Of a stretch of 64,000 nt of DNA, positions 53,610 to 64,000 are shown in pieces; the stretch's first letter is position 1; every line of letters begins with the position of its first letter. Below the pieces are notes generated by a model. The model saw only the letters and a list, made by a program, of their open reading frames with translations, did not search any database and had not been told where the DNA came from. The stretch comes from Pseudomonas indica NBRC 103045 (GTDB lineage: Bacteria > Pseudomonadota > Gammaproteobacteria > Pseudomonadales > Pseudomonadaceae). The position numbers and the translations under genes are program-made. The DNA lies in contig NZ_BDAC01000001.1 of assembly GCF_002091635.1 (NCBI RefSeq), positions 62,001-126,000 on the forward strand, read 5' to 3'.

Positions 53610-55412
53610 ATGTCCGAAACCCTGCTCAGCTCCCGCAACCTGGCCTTCGAACTCTACGAAGTGCTGGACGCCGAAGCCCTGACCCAGCGCGAACGCTTCG
53701 CCGAGCACAGCCGCGAAACCTTCGACGCCGCCCTCGGCACCGCCCGCAGCATCGCCGAAAACCTCTTCGCCCCGCACAACCGCAAGAACGACGAGAACGA
53801 GCCGGAGTACGTCAACGGCGAGGCCCGCCTGATTCCCGAGGTGAAGCCGGCAGTGGACGCCTTCCTCGAGGCCGGCTTCCTCAACGCCACGCGCACCTTC
53901 GAACAAGGCGGCATGCAGTTGCCCAACCTGCTCTCCCAGGCCTGCTTCGCCCACTTCCAGTCGGCCAACATCGCCACCTCGTCCTACGCCATGCTGACCA
54001 TGGGCGCGGCCAACCTGATCGAGGCCTTCGGCAGCGAGGAGCAGAAACAGCGCTTCCTCCAGCCGATGATCGAAGGCCGCTTCTTCGGCACCATGGCGCT
54101 GACCGAGCCCCATGCCGGCTCCTCCCTGGCGGACATCCGCACCCGCGCCGAACCGGCCGGCGACGGCACCTACCGGATCAAGGGCAACAAGATTTTCATC
54201 TCCGGCGGCGACCATCCGTTGTCGGAAAACATCGTCCACATGGTCCTGGCCAAGCTGCCGGACGCCCCGCCCGGGGTGAAAGGCATTTCCCTGTTCATCG
54301 TGCCCAAATTCCTGGTCAACGATGACGGCAGCCTGGGCCAGCGCAACGACGTGCTGCTCGCCGGCCTGTTCCACAAGATGGGCTGGCGCGGCACCACCTC
54401 CACCGCGCTGAACTTCGGCGACAACGGCGAATGCGTCGGCTACCTGGTGGGCAAGCCGCACCACGGCCTGGCCTACATGTTCCAGATGATGAACGAGGCG
54501 CGCATCGGCGTCGGCATGGGCGCCATCATGCTCGGCTACGCCGGCTACCTGTACTCGCTGGAGTATGCCCGCGAACGTCCCCAGGGCCGCCTGCCGGACG
54601 GCAAGGACCCGACCTCCAAGCCGGTGCCGATCGTCCAGCACGCCGACGTGCGGCGCATGCTGCTGACCCAGAAGGCCTACGTGGAAGGCGCCTTCGACCT
54701 CGGCCTGTACGCTGCCCGCCTGTTCGACGACACCGAGACCCTGCCCACCGAAGATGAGCGCAAGCAGGCCCACGAACTGCTCGACCTGCTCACCCCCATC
54801 GTCAAGTCCTGGCCCTCGGAGTTCTGCCTGAAGGCCAACGAACTGGCGATCCAGATCCTCGGCGGCCACGGCTACACCCGCGAATACCCGGTGGAGCAGT
54901 ACTACCGCGATAACCGCCTCAACCCGATCCACGAAGGCACCCACGGCATCCAGTCCCTCGACCTGCTCGGCCGCAAGGTGGCGCAGAACAACGGCGCCGG
55001 CCTCAAGCAACTGACCCGGCTGATCCAGGACTGTTGCCGCCGCGCCGCCGAACACCCCTCGCTGGACGCCCTGCGCCAGCCGCTGGAGCAACTCCTGGCG
55101 CGCCTCTCGGCGGTTACCTTGGCCCTGCTCGGCGACCTCATGCAGGGCAAGGTCAACCAGGCCCTGGCCAACTCGGCGCTGTACCTCAAGGTATTCGGCC
55201 ATGCCGTGATCGGCTGGCGCTGGCTGGAACAGGCCATCCGCGCCGAACAGGGCCTGGCCGGCGGCAACCCGGCGGACGCCGACTTCTATAAAGGCAAGCT
55301 CCAGGCCGCGCGCTACTTCCTCACCTGGGAAGTCCCGTCCTGCCATCACGAACTGGCCCTGCTGGAAGCCCGCGATCCGACCTGCCTGGAGATGCAGGAC
55401 GCCTGGTTCTGA
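53610..55412 (+). CDS. long-type acyl-CoA dehydrogenase
   Basis: A 600-residue acyl-CoA dehydrogenase of the long form with extra N- and C-terminal domains, probably for long-chain or unusual acyl-CoA oxidation. The core shows GTMALTEPHAGSSLADIRTRA (about residues 158-178, FAD and substrate signature), GNKIFISGGDHPL, MNEARIGVGMGA and IQILGGHGYTREYPVEQYYRD followed by HEGTHGIQSLDLLGRK. The last 130 residues form the C-terminal extension typical of this subgroup. GGAGGA lies 6 bases before the ATG. Position corresponds to PAO1 PA5020. No partner electron-transfer gene lies beside it. Confidence 0.92.
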   Translation: MSETLLSSRNLAFELYEVLDAEALTQRERFAEHSRETFDAALGTARSIAENLFAPHNRKNDENEPEYVNGEARLIPEVKPAVDAFLEAGFLNATRTFEQGGMQLPNLLSQACFAHFQSANIATSSYAMLTMGAANLIEAFGSEEQKQRFLQPMIEGRFFGTMALTEPHAGSSLADIRTRAEPAGDGTYRIKGNKIFISGGDHPLSENIVHMVLAKLPDAPPGVKGISLFIVPKFLVNDDGSLGQRNDVLLAGLFHKMGWRGTTSTALNFGDNGECVGYLVGKPHHGLAYMFQMMNEARIGVGMGAIMLGYAGYLYSLEYARERPQGRLPDGKDPTSKPVPIVQHADVRRMLLTQKAYVEGAFDLGLYAARLFDDTETLPTEDERKQAHELLDLLTPIVKSWPSEFCLKANELAIQILGGHGYTREYPVEQYYRDNRLNPIHEGTHGIQSLDLLGRKVAQNNGAGLKQLTRLIQDCCRRAAEHPSLDALRQPLEQLLARLSAVTLALLGDLMQGKVNQALANSALYLKVFGHAVIGWRWLEQAIRAEQGLAGGNPADADFYKGKLQAARYFLTWEVPSCHHELALLEARDPTCLEMQDAWF

Positions 55413-55438
55413 TCACCTGACGCAGCGCAGCGTATAGA

Positions 55439-55475
55439 GGCCGGGCGGAAAACCGCACAGGGTTTTCCACCGGCC
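55439..55475. repeat. 14-bp imperfect hairpin, possible terminator or REP
   Basis: GGCCGG and GGAAAACC (55439-55454) pair with GGTTTTCC and CCGGCC (55461-55475) around a GCACAG loop, with one small internal loop. The GGAAAACCGCACAGGGTTTTCC centre resembles a REP family seen between genes in Pseudomonas. It follows the acyl-CoA dehydrogenase by 27 bases and may end that transcript. The rest of the 55413-55706 gap shows no gene. Confidence 0.55.
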
Positions 55476-55706
55476 ACGCCGTTACTGGGCAATGCCTCGC
55501 ACGGTCCGTCACAGCCCACGAAGATAACCGCTAACCCCGCCGATAAACCTCGCGCGACTCCAACCCTGCGACAGGCTGCAAATACTCGCGGCTCCGGTTG
55601 AACCGGGAAGTCCCGCCCCCTATGCTTGCCGCCAACCCGCAGAAGTGACCAGCCCGATGAGTCCACGATCTCGCCGCCGCACGCCCTCGCCATCGACGGG
55701 GGCCGA

Positions 55707-57035
55707 ATGAAGCCTCTGCTTCACCCCGCCCGGGCCGTCGCCCTGGCCTTCCTCACCGTGATCCTGATCGGCACCGCCGTCCTGATGCTGCCCATTTCCC
55801 AGGCGGAGGGGCAGGCCGCGCCCTGGACCGTCGCGCTGTTCACCGCCGTGTCGGCGGTCTGCGTGACGGGGCTGGTGGTGGTGGACACGGGGACCTACTG
55901 GTCGATGTTCGGCCAGTCGATGATCATGCTGCTGTTCCAGCTCGGCGGCTTCGGCATGATGACGCTGGCGACCGTGCTGGGCCTGCTGGTCAACCGGTCG
56001 TTCCGCCTGCACACCAAGCTGATCGCCCAGGCCGAATCCCGCACGCTGGGGCTGGGCGACCTCTCCAGCGTCGCCCGACTGGTCTTGACGGTGACGGTGG
56101 CGATCGAATTGAGCGTGGCGCTGCTGCTGACGCTCCGCCTTCACCTGGCCTACGGCCTCCCCTGGGGAGAGGCGGCCTGGAGCGGGCTCTTCCATGCCAT
56201 TTCCGCCTTCAACAACGCCGGCTTTTCCATTCACGCCGACAGCCTGATGCGCTACGCCACCGACGCGCTGGTGCTGCTGCCGGTCATGACTGCCATCGTC
56301 ATCGGCGGGATCGGTTTTCCCGTGATCAGCGACCTACGCAACAAACTGCGCGATCCCCGCCACTGGTCCCTGCACACCAAGCTGACCCTGCTCGGCACGC
56401 TGGTCCTGCTGCTGGGCGGGTTCGCCACGCTGCTGCTGTTCGAGTGGGCCAACCCGAAAACGCTCGGGCCCATGGCCTTCGGCGACAAGCTTCTGTCCGC
56501 CGCCTTCGCCTCCGTTTCCGCGCGGACCGCCGGCTTCAACTCCATCGACATCGGCGTGCTGACCCATGAAAGCTGGGGGCTGCACTACTTCCTGATGTTC
56601 ATCGGCGGCGGCAGCGCCGGTACCGCCGGGGGCGTGAAGGTCGGCACCGTGGCGATCCTGGCCCTGCTGGTCATCGCGGAAATACGCGGCCGTAGCGACT
56701 CCGAGGCGTTCGGCCGGAGGGTCGGCCCTTCGGCTCAGCGCCAGGCCATCACGGTGCTTTTCCTGGGCAGCGCGATGATCGTGCTGGGAACGATCGTCAT
56801 CCTGCGCGAGACCGATTTCCCGACCGACCAGGTCATCTTCGAGGTCATTTCGGCGTTCGGCACCGTCGGCCTGTCCACCGGCATCACCGCCTCGTTGCCG
56901 GAATCCAGCCAGCTCATGCTGATTCTGCTCATGTACGTGGGCCGGGTCGGCACCGTCACCCTGGCCACTTCGCTGGCCCTGGGCGAGCGCCGCATGCCCT
57001 ACCGCTACCCGGAGGAACACCCCATTGTTGGCTAA
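55707..57035 (+). CDS. ktrB: KtrB-type potassium uptake channel subunit
   Basis: A 442-residue inner-membrane K+ translocating subunit of the TrkH/KtrB family. Four pore loops are visible, each with the selectivity glycine: VCVTGLVVV, SAFNNAGFS, ARTAGFNSI and FGTVGLSTGI, with about eight to ten membrane helices between. It needs the RCK subunit KtrA, which overlaps its end. The frame opens at 55626, but the ATG at 55707 has a GGGGG tract before it and the signal-free N-terminus MKPLLHPARAVALAFL of the family. The closely linked pair suggests Na+-dependent uptake as in other Ktr systems. I do not recall ktrAB at this place in PAO1. Confidence 0.9.
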   Translation: MKPLLHPARAVALAFLTVILIGTAVLMLPISQAEGQAAPWTVALFTAVSAVCVTGLVVVDTGTYWSMFGQSMIMLLFQLGGFGMMTLATVLGLLVNRSFRLHTKLIAQAESRTLGLGDLSSVARLVLTVTVAIELSVALLLTLRLHLAYGLPWGEAAWSGLFHAISAFNNAGFSIHADSLMRYATDALVLLPVMTAIVIGGIGFPVISDLRNKLRDPRHWSLHTKLTLLGTLVLLLGGFATLLLFEWANPKTLGPMAFGDKLLSAAFASVSARTAGFNSIDIGVLTHESWGLHYFLMFIGGGSAGTAGGVKVGTVAILALLVIAEIRGRSDSEAFGRRVGPSAQRQAITVLFLGSAMIVLGTIVILRETDFPTDQVIFEVISAFGTVGLSTGITASLPESSQLMLILLMYVGRVGTVTLATSLALGERRMPYRYPEEHPIVG

Positions 57036-57720
57036 GTTCTTGTTCACCGAACAATTCGCCTTTTCCAAGGGCGACAGCGTGGTCGTCATCGGTCTCGGCC
57101 GCTTCGGCGGAGCGGTGGCGCAAACCCTGATGCGCCTCGGTCACGACGTCATGGGCATCGACCGCGACCCCGAGCCCGTCGACACCTGGGCGGACCTGCT
57201 GACCCATGCGGTACAGGCCGACTCCACCAACACCCAGGTGCTCCGCCAACTGGGCGTGGCCGATTTTTCCCATGCCATCGTCGGCATCGGCACCGACCTC
57301 GCCGCCAGCCTGATGACGGTCATGGCGCTGGTCGAACTAGGCATCAAGGACATCTGGGTCAAGGCGCTGACCAACGAGCACGGGCACATCGCCCAGCGGA
57401 TCGGCGCCCACCATGTGGTCTATCCGGAAATGGACATGGGCGAGCGCGTCGCCCACCTGATCACCGGCCGGCTGATCGACTTCATCGAATTCGACGATGG
57501 CTTCGGCATCGCCAAGATCCAGGCTCCCCCGCTCGCTCATAACAAGACGCTGGCCGACTCCGATATCCGTGAGAAATACGGCGTCACCATCGTGGGCTTG
57601 AAGCGTCACAACGAAGACTTTCAGCACGCCACGCCCAGCACCCTCGTCCTGCCCGGCGACCTGCTGATCGTCACGGGTGCGACCCAGCTCATCCAGAAGT
57701 TTGCGGCCGAGCTGAAGTAG
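57025..57720 (+). CDS. ktrA: KtrA-type K+ uptake regulatory (RCK) subunit
   Basis: A 231-residue cytoplasmic ring subunit that gates KtrB. The N-terminal RCK Rossmann domain has SVVVIGLGRFGGAVAQTL (GXGXXG, about residues 18-35) and the acidic strand end GIDRDPE. The C-terminal TrkA_C domain is about residues 150-231 (PPLAHNKTLADSDIREKY). It uses a TTG start at 57025-57027 (a second TTG follows directly) with GGAGGA 8 bases upstream. The start overlaps ktrB by 11 bases, so translation is coupled. Its TAG directly abuts the TGA of the convergent LysR gene, with no terminator between them. Confidence 0.9.
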   Translation: MLAKFLFTEQFAFSKGDSVVVIGLGRFGGAVAQTLMRLGHDVMGIDRDPEPVDTWADLLTHAVQADSTNTQVLRQLGVADFSHAIVGIGTDLAASLMTVMALVELGIKDIWVKALTNEHGHIAQRIGAHHVVYPEMDMGERVAHLITGRLIDFIEFDDGFGIAKIQAPPLAHNKTLADSDIREKYGVTIVGLKRHNEDFQHATPSTLVLPGDLLIVTGATQLIQKFAAELK

Positions 57721-58614
57721 TCAAACTGCCCGAGTAATATGCTCGCGCAACCAGCGATGGGCCGGGTCGCGGTGAACGCGTTCGTGCCAGAGCATGACCA
57801 TCTCGTAGCCCGGCACCTGGAGCGGCGGCTCGACCACCTGCAACGCGGCGTTACCGCGCACCAGGCGTTCGGGCAGCATCGCCACCAGGTCCGAGCCCAT
57901 CAGGGCCGATACGACGAACAGGAAATGCGGCACGGACAGCGCCACCCGTCGCGACAGACCCACCGCCGCCAGCGCCTCGTCGGTCACACCGCGAAAGCCC
58001 CCGCCGTTCGGCGACACGATCACGTGATCGAGCCGGCAGAACCGCTCCATTGAGGGCGGCCGTTCCAGCTCGGGATGACCTGTCCGTCCCACCAGTACGT
58101 AACGCTCCGCGAACAGGGTGCGGCCATGCAGACCGGGCGGCGCATCCTCCAGGATATGGAAGGCCAGGTCGATCTCGCCCTGCTCCGCCTGCCGGGCGAT
58201 GCGCGACGGTACCAGTTCCAGCACGGCCAATCGGCTATGCGGCGCCGCCTTGCGCAATCCGGCCAGGGCCGGCAGCACGATGGTCGACTCGCCGTAGTCG
58301 GACGCCATGACACGCCAGGTATGCCGAGCCTCGGCGGGATCGAAGGGCCGCGCGGGCGACACGGCGTGCCCCAACGCCTCCAGCGCCTGGCGCAACGGCT
58401 CGCGCAGCTCGTCCGCCCGGGCGGTGGGGCGCATGCCGCGCGGGCCCGGCAGCAACAGCGGATCGCCAAAGAATTCCCGCAGCTTGGCAAGGTGCACGCT
58501 CACCGCGGGCTGGGACAGGTTCAGGCGCTCGGCGGCACGGGTGACGTTGTGCTCGCTCAGCAGCACATCCAGGGTGACCAGCAGATTGAGGTCGAGCCTT
58601 CCGAGATTACTCAC
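57721..58614 (-). CDS. LysR-family regulator, divergent from quinone reductase
   Basis: A 297-residue LysR-type regulator: helix-turn-helix in LDLNLLVTLDVLLSEHNVTRAAERLNLSQPAVSVHLAKL (split about residues 7-46), then a ligand-binding domain with ASDYGESTIVLPAL. It starts with GTG at 58612-58614, with AGG 8-9 bases upstream. It is divergent from the quinone reductase gene across 85 bases, the usual arrangement for control of that gene. The LINE-type HTH resembles NodD/LeuO-like LysR proteins, but no effector can be named. It converges on ktrA with abutting stops. Confidence 0.88.
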   Translation of the reverse strand: MSNLGRLDLNLLVTLDVLLSEHNVTRAAERLNLSQPAVSVHLAKLREFFGDPLLLPGPRGMRPTARADELREPLRQALEALGHAVSPARPFDPAEARHTWRVMASDYGESTIVLPALAGLRKAAPHSRLAVLELVPSRIARQAEQGEIDLAFHILEDAPPGLHGRTLFAERYVLVGRTGHPELERPPSMERFCRLDHVIVSPNGGGFRGVTDEALAAVGLSRRVALSVPHFLFVVSALMGSDLVAMLPERLVRGNAALQVVEPPLQVPGYEMVMLWHERVHRDPAHRWLREHITRAV

Positions 58615-58699
58615 TGCAATACCTGGGATATCGGATATTCATTTCAACTATACCTAGCAAACCTCCATCCTGCCCGCACACCACCTTTGGAGGTCAGCC
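58615..58699. promoter_or_regulatory. LysR/quinone-reductase divergent promoter region
   Basis: The 85-base gap is markedly AT-rich at 58618-58660, with ATACCTGGGATATCGGATAT, a GATATC palindrome and ATTCATTTCAACTATACC. These offer T-N11-A spacings as expected for a LysR box, but no single site stands out. GGAGG 7 bases before the quinone reductase ATG is its ribosome site. Confidence 0.35.
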
Positions 58700-59485
58700 A
58701 TGAATATCCTGCTCGTTTATGCCCACCCCGAACCCCGCTCCCTCAACGGCTCGCTCAAGGCGTTCACGATCAAGCGCCTCGAAGCCGCCGGGCATAGCGT
58801 CCAGATCTCGGACCTGTATGCGATGAACTGGAAAGCGCAGCTCGATGCTGACGACAGCATCCAGCGCCGGCCCGGCGAGCGCTTCGATCCTTCCCTCGAC
58901 TCCAGGCACGCCTACGAAAACGGTTTGCAGAGCCTGGATATCGTGCGTGAGCAGGAGAAGCTGCTGTGGGCGGATGCCGTCATCCTGCAGTTCCCGCTCT
59001 GGTGGTTCTCGATGCCAGCCATCCTCAAGGGCTGGGTGGAGCGCGTCTATGCCTACGGTTTCGCCTACGGCGTGGGCGAGCACTCCGACAGCCACTGGGG
59101 AGACCGCTACGGCGAAGGCACGCTGGCCGGCAAGCGCGCCATGCTGGTCGTCACCGCTGGCGGCTGGGAGCCGCACTACAGCCCGCGCGGCATCAACGGC
59201 CCGATCGACGACCTGCTCTTCCCCATCCACCACGGCATCCTTTATTACCCCGGCTTCGACATCCTGCCGCCGTTCGTGGTCTACCGCACCGGCAAGATCG
59301 ACGAAACCCGTTACGCCGCGATCTGCGAGCAGCTCGGGAAGCGCCTGGACGAGCTGTTCACCACCGCGCCGATCCCCTTCCGCCCACAGAACGCCGGCGC
59401 CTACGAAATCCCGGCCCTTACCTTGCGCCCGGAAATCGCGCCGGGGCGGACGGGGTTTGGGGTGCATGTCGGGGATGATGCGTAG
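58700..59485 (+). CDS. NAD(P)H dehydrogenase (quinone), flavodoxin-like fold
   Basis: A 261-residue flavoprotein of the NQO1/MdaB-type flavodoxin_2 family, reducing quinones by two electrons in the cytoplasm. Features are the flavin-phosphate strand NILLVYAHPEPRSLNGSL (about residues 2-19), LQFPLWWFSMPAILKGWVERV (about 95-115), LVVTAGGWEPHYSPRGINGPI and GILYYPGFDILPPFVVY. It probably protects against redox-cycling quinones. The divergent LysR gene is the likely regulator. PAO1 has a related gene (PA4975) next to tolC; that site lacks it here, so this could be a displaced copy. No downstream partner gene is present. Confidence 0.88.
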   Translation: MNILLVYAHPEPRSLNGSLKAFTIKRLEAAGHSVQISDLYAMNWKAQLDADDSIQRRPGERFDPSLDSRHAYENGLQSLDIVREQEKLLWADAVILQFPLWWFSMPAILKGWVERVYAYGFAYGVGEHSDSHWGDRYGEGTLAGKRAMLVVTAGGWEPHYSPRGINGPIDDLLFPIHHGILYYPGFDILPPFVVYRTGKIDETRYAAICEQLGKRLDELFTTAPIPFRPQNAGAYEIPALTLRPEIAPGRTGFGVHVGDDA

Positions 59486-60046
59486 GGGCGAATTCATTCG
59501 CCCGACGGTGTTGAATCGGGCGAATGAATAGGTTCTGCATTCTGCTGCGAATTGGATAAAACCCCTCTCCCCCAGCCCCTCTCCCGTAAACGGGAGAGGG
59601 GAGTCGTGTCGCTCGACGCAGCGAAGTGATCCTGACGCTTTGGCATTGCCAGAAAGCTTGCAGGGTTGGGCCAACTCCGACGCCCCGTCAGGAGGCCGAG
59701 CGGAATCGTCGTGTAGGGGGACGAGCGGCATGGATGCCGCGAGAGACGCGATTGGCCAGGGATGGCCCTTCGTGCGGGGCCGCCGAGGTCGGCCCCCGGA
59801 GCGGCGATGGAGGGAGGGGAGTCGAGCGCAGCATGACGGGGACGCCTAGTTCCGGATGTCGGGGCAAGCCCTCTTGGTTACTTCTGGGGCGACTGCCAGA
59901 AGTGACTCGCCGGGAGGCGAAACAAAAAGTCCCTACTGAACTCGGTAATCGGTTTGGCTCAGTACCTTTCAGCAACACTTACCGCAGACAGGCCAACTTA
60001 CTTCGCCCAATTCGGCATCATCAGGCGAATGAATTCGCCCCTACAA
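59482..60046. repeat. non-coding block of REP palindromes and structured repeat
   Basis: No gene is supported in 59486-60173. Opposed GGGGCGAATTCATTCGCCC palindromes bracket it (59482-59503, with a second half-site at 59511-59530, and 60023-60045). Inside are several stems: CCCCTCTCCCGT/ACGGGAGAGGGG (59576-59601), GCGGCAT/ATGCCGC (59725-59740), GGGGCCG/CGGCCCC (59776-59796) and GTTACTTCTGG/CCAGAAGTGAC (59877-59906, one G-T pair). The last, with its TGACTCGCCGGGAGGCGAAAC tail, resembles sequence I have seen dispersed between Pseudomonas genes. The short ORFs here lack codon bias. Whether a structured RNA is made is unknown. Confidence 0.6.
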
Positions 60047-60173
60047 ACTCCAGGCGACACCTCGACACTCACATGCCAGTGCCATGCCCCCGCTTTGACA
60101 GCCCAGCCGCGCGCCCGTCAGAATCCGGGCATTCGGCCGCATCCGGCGGCCGCGCAGTAGCCTGGAGCAGCCC

Positions 60174-61919
<1,746 letters not shown>

Positions 61920-61954
61920 ACTCTGCACATTTTCAGTCGCGCACGATCCATCAC

Positions 61955-64000
61955 CATGCCTTCTTTGCGTTCCCTCCTGCTGGCCGCCCTGCTCGGCCTT
62001 TGCCTGACCACTCCCGGCCTGCACGCGGCCGAGGCTCCCAGCCGGGAAAACGTGCAGCGCAGCCTGGACGGTCTCGCCGACCGCAAGCTGCCGGAGGCGG
62101 ATCAGAAGGCCGTCCAGCAGACCCTGGAGCAGACCCTCGCACTGATCGACCAGGCCGCCGAGGACAGCCGGAAGCTCGCCGACCTCAAGCGCCAACTGAA
62201 CGATGCCCCGCGCCTGATCAACGAAGCGCAGCGCCAGCTCGAACGGCTCAAGGGCACGCCGCGCCTGGACGTCGCCCAGCGCTATGGCAGTACCCAGGTA
62301 CCGCAACTCGAACAACTGCTGTCCGAACGCAGCGCACAGATGGCCGAGTACCAGAAGGCGCTCACCGAAGCCAACAGCCTGATCATCACCTCCCAGACCC
62401 GCCCGGAGCGCGCCCAGGCGGAGATCAGCAACAACCAGACCCGCGCCCAGCAGATCAACACCCTGCTCAAGAGCGGCCGCGACGGCAACAAGCCGCTGAG
62501 CCCCGAGCAACGCGACAAGCTCAACGCCGAGCTGGCCGCCCTCGACGCCAAGACTCAGCTGCGCCGCCAGGAGCTGGCGGGGAACAGCCTGTTGCAGGAC
62601 CTCGGCAGCGCCCAGCGCGACCTGCTGGTGGAGCGCATCGGCCGGCTGGAACAGGAGACCCTGGACTTCCAGTCGCTGATCAACGAGAAACGCCGCGCGC
62701 AATCCGAGCAGACCGTCGCCGAACTGTCCCGCGATGCCAAGAAAGCCGGCTCCGACCGCCTGCTGGCCCGCGAAAGCGCGGCCAACCTGAAGCTGTCCGA
62801 CTACCTGCTGCGCGCCACCAACCGCCTCAACGAACTCACCCAGCAGAACCTGCAAACCAAGCAGCAGCTCGACAACCTGTCGCAGAGCGACCAGGCCCTG
62901 GAAGAGCAGATCAACGTACTGGAGGGCAGCCTGCTGCTGGCCAAGATCCTCTACCAGCAGAAGCGGTCGTTGCCGCAGATCCAGCCGGACGCCAGCCTCG
63001 CCGAGCAGATCGCCGACATCCGCCTGTACCAGTTCGAGCTGAACCAACAGCGCCAACAGTTGAGCGACCCCGCCAGCTACGTGGAGGCCCAATTGGCCAA
63101 GCAGCCGCCGGAGGAAGTCACGCCGGAACTGCGCAAGGCCCTGCTGGAGCTGGCGACCACCCGTAACGATCTCCTCGAGCGGCTCAATCGCGAACTGAAC
63201 GCCCTGCTCAACGAGTCCATCACCCTGCAGTTGAATCAGAAGCAACTGCTCAGCACCGCCAGCCAGTTGCGCGCCACCCTCGACGAACAGATGTTCTGGA
63301 TTCCCAGCAACCGCCCGCTGGATCTCGCCTGGCTGAAGAACGTGCCGCGCCTGCTCGACCGTCAGATCGACGCCCTGCCCTGGCGCACTGTCTTCAGTGA
63401 GTTGAGCGCCGGCCTGGTGGAGCGACCGCTGGTGTTCCTGCCGCTGTTGCTGTTGATCGGCGCCCTGCTGTGGAAGCGCAGCTACCTGTATCAGAAGCTC
63501 GCCGAGCTGCATCAGGACATCGGCCACTTCAAGCGCGACAGCCAGTTGCACACGCCGCTGGCCCTGCTGCTCAACGTCCTGCTGGCGTTGCCGGGCGCGC
63601 TGTTCCTCGCGCTCTGCGGCTTCGCCCTGCAGATGGATGCACGCGGGCAGAACGCCACCCTGGGCGACGCCCTGCTGCAGATGGCCCAGGCCTGGCTGGT
63701 GTTCTACACCGCCTACCGCATCCTCTCGCCCGGCGGCGTGGCCGAGCTGCACTTCCGCTGGGCACGGCCGCAAGTGGCCTTCCTGCACACCCAGATGCGC
63801 CGCCTGGGCGTGGTGGTGCTGGCCCTGGTGGCGGTGGCCGCCATCGCCGAGCGCCAGCCGGGCAAGCTGGCCGAGGACGTGATCGGCATCGCCGTGGTGC
63901 TCAGTTGCTACGCCCTGATGAGCTGGCTGCTGACCCGCCTGCTCCTGCGCGGCCCGGCCAGCGAGAACGCGCCGGCCTTCCGCCTGCTGATCGGCCTGCT
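61955..64000 (+). CDS. mscK: mechanosensitive channel MscK/MscM family, 5' part (cut by window edge)
   Basis: The first 682 codons of a large mechanosensitive channel; the frame is open at the window end. It begins with a signal peptide (MPSLRSLLLAALLGLCLTTPGLHAAE). A long periplasmic, helix-rich region with repeated Gln/Leu heptads follows (about residues 27-490), and then the first membrane helices (PLVFLPLLLLIGALLW, about 489-504, and later pairs). The MscS-like pore domain should lie beyond base 64000. E. coli MscK is the K+-regulated member; MscM/YjeP/YnaI relatives are possible. The ATG at 61955 has no strong ribosome site. Position next to cvrA matches PAO1 PA5021-PA5022. Confidence 0.88.

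Noticed and set aside
55439..55475. hairpin upstream of ktrB as a c-di-AMP or K+ riboswitch
   Set aside because: It is over 230 bases from ktrB, forms a single simple stem and resembles a REP; no ydaO-type motifs are present.

Overview
The window is chromosomal DNA of a Pseudomonas from the P. aeruginosa lineage. Gene order from parE through yqiA, cpdA, nudF, thiC, a TolC homologue, waaA, msbA/hldE, the LPS core genes, ilvE, glnE, aceEF, dipA, msrA, an acyl-CoA dehydrogenase, cvrA and mscK follows the block I remember as PA4967-PA5022 in PAO1. It is probably not P. aeruginosa itself: a trifunctional putA, a ktrBA pair, a LysR/quinone-reductase pair, an EEP-family enzyme and several unfamiliar LPS-locus genes sit inside that order. 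The REP-type palindromes also look like those of the nitroreducens/citronellolis/knackmussii group. That species guess is inference. Base composition is high in GC throughout.

Layout. 1-3300 (minus): nudF, a DUF1249 gene, cpdA, yqiA and the 5' part of parE. 3497-5569 (minus): thiC behind a TPP riboswitch. 5792-7231 (plus): TolC/OpmH. 7315-9652 (minus): an EEP-fold enzyme of lower GC, then waaA. 9716-14151: a LysR gene divergent from an SMR exporter, then an FAD oxidoreductase, an aldo/keto reductase and an unknown protein. 14213-16712 (minus): two acyl-CoA dehydrogenases. 16830-35138: the lipid A/core locus. It holds hldE and msbA; a kinase-fold gene on the plus strand; then, on the minus strand in transcription order, waaF, waaC, waaG, waaP, wapP, wapQ, a double-kinase gene, a carbamoyltransferase, wapH, two capsule-type glycosyltransferase-like genes, waaL and a small DUF115-like gene. 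35223-39135 (minus): ilvE and glnE. 39378-43687 (plus): aceEF, preceded by two FadR-type palindromes. 43803-48948: a secreted unknown, dipA, msrA and rlmJ. 49378-55412 (plus): putA and a large acyl-CoA dehydrogenase. 55707-59485: ktrBA, a LysR regulator and a quinone reductase. 59486-60173: 690 bases of non-coding repeat DNA. 60174-64000: cvrA and the 5' part of mscK.

How the genes work together. The central 15 kb builds and exports the LPS core. HldE makes ADP-heptose, WaaA adds Kdo, WaaC and WaaF add heptoses, WaaG and WapH add hexoses, and WaaP with its kinase-fold relatives phosphorylates heptose. The carbamoyltransferase probably decorates heptose, MsbA flips the lipid A-core, and WaaL attaches O antigen. 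Overlapping stop/start codons (ATGA or TGATG) show tight translational coupling from waaG to the double-kinase gene. The right end groups K+ handling: KtrBA uptake, CvrA K+/H+ antiport and the MscK channel.

The most useful unannotated signals are four GTTGCA boxes upstream of putA (probable autogenous PutA operator), the paired TNGTNNNACNA palindromes upstream of aceE, and the structured non-coding element at 59486-60173.
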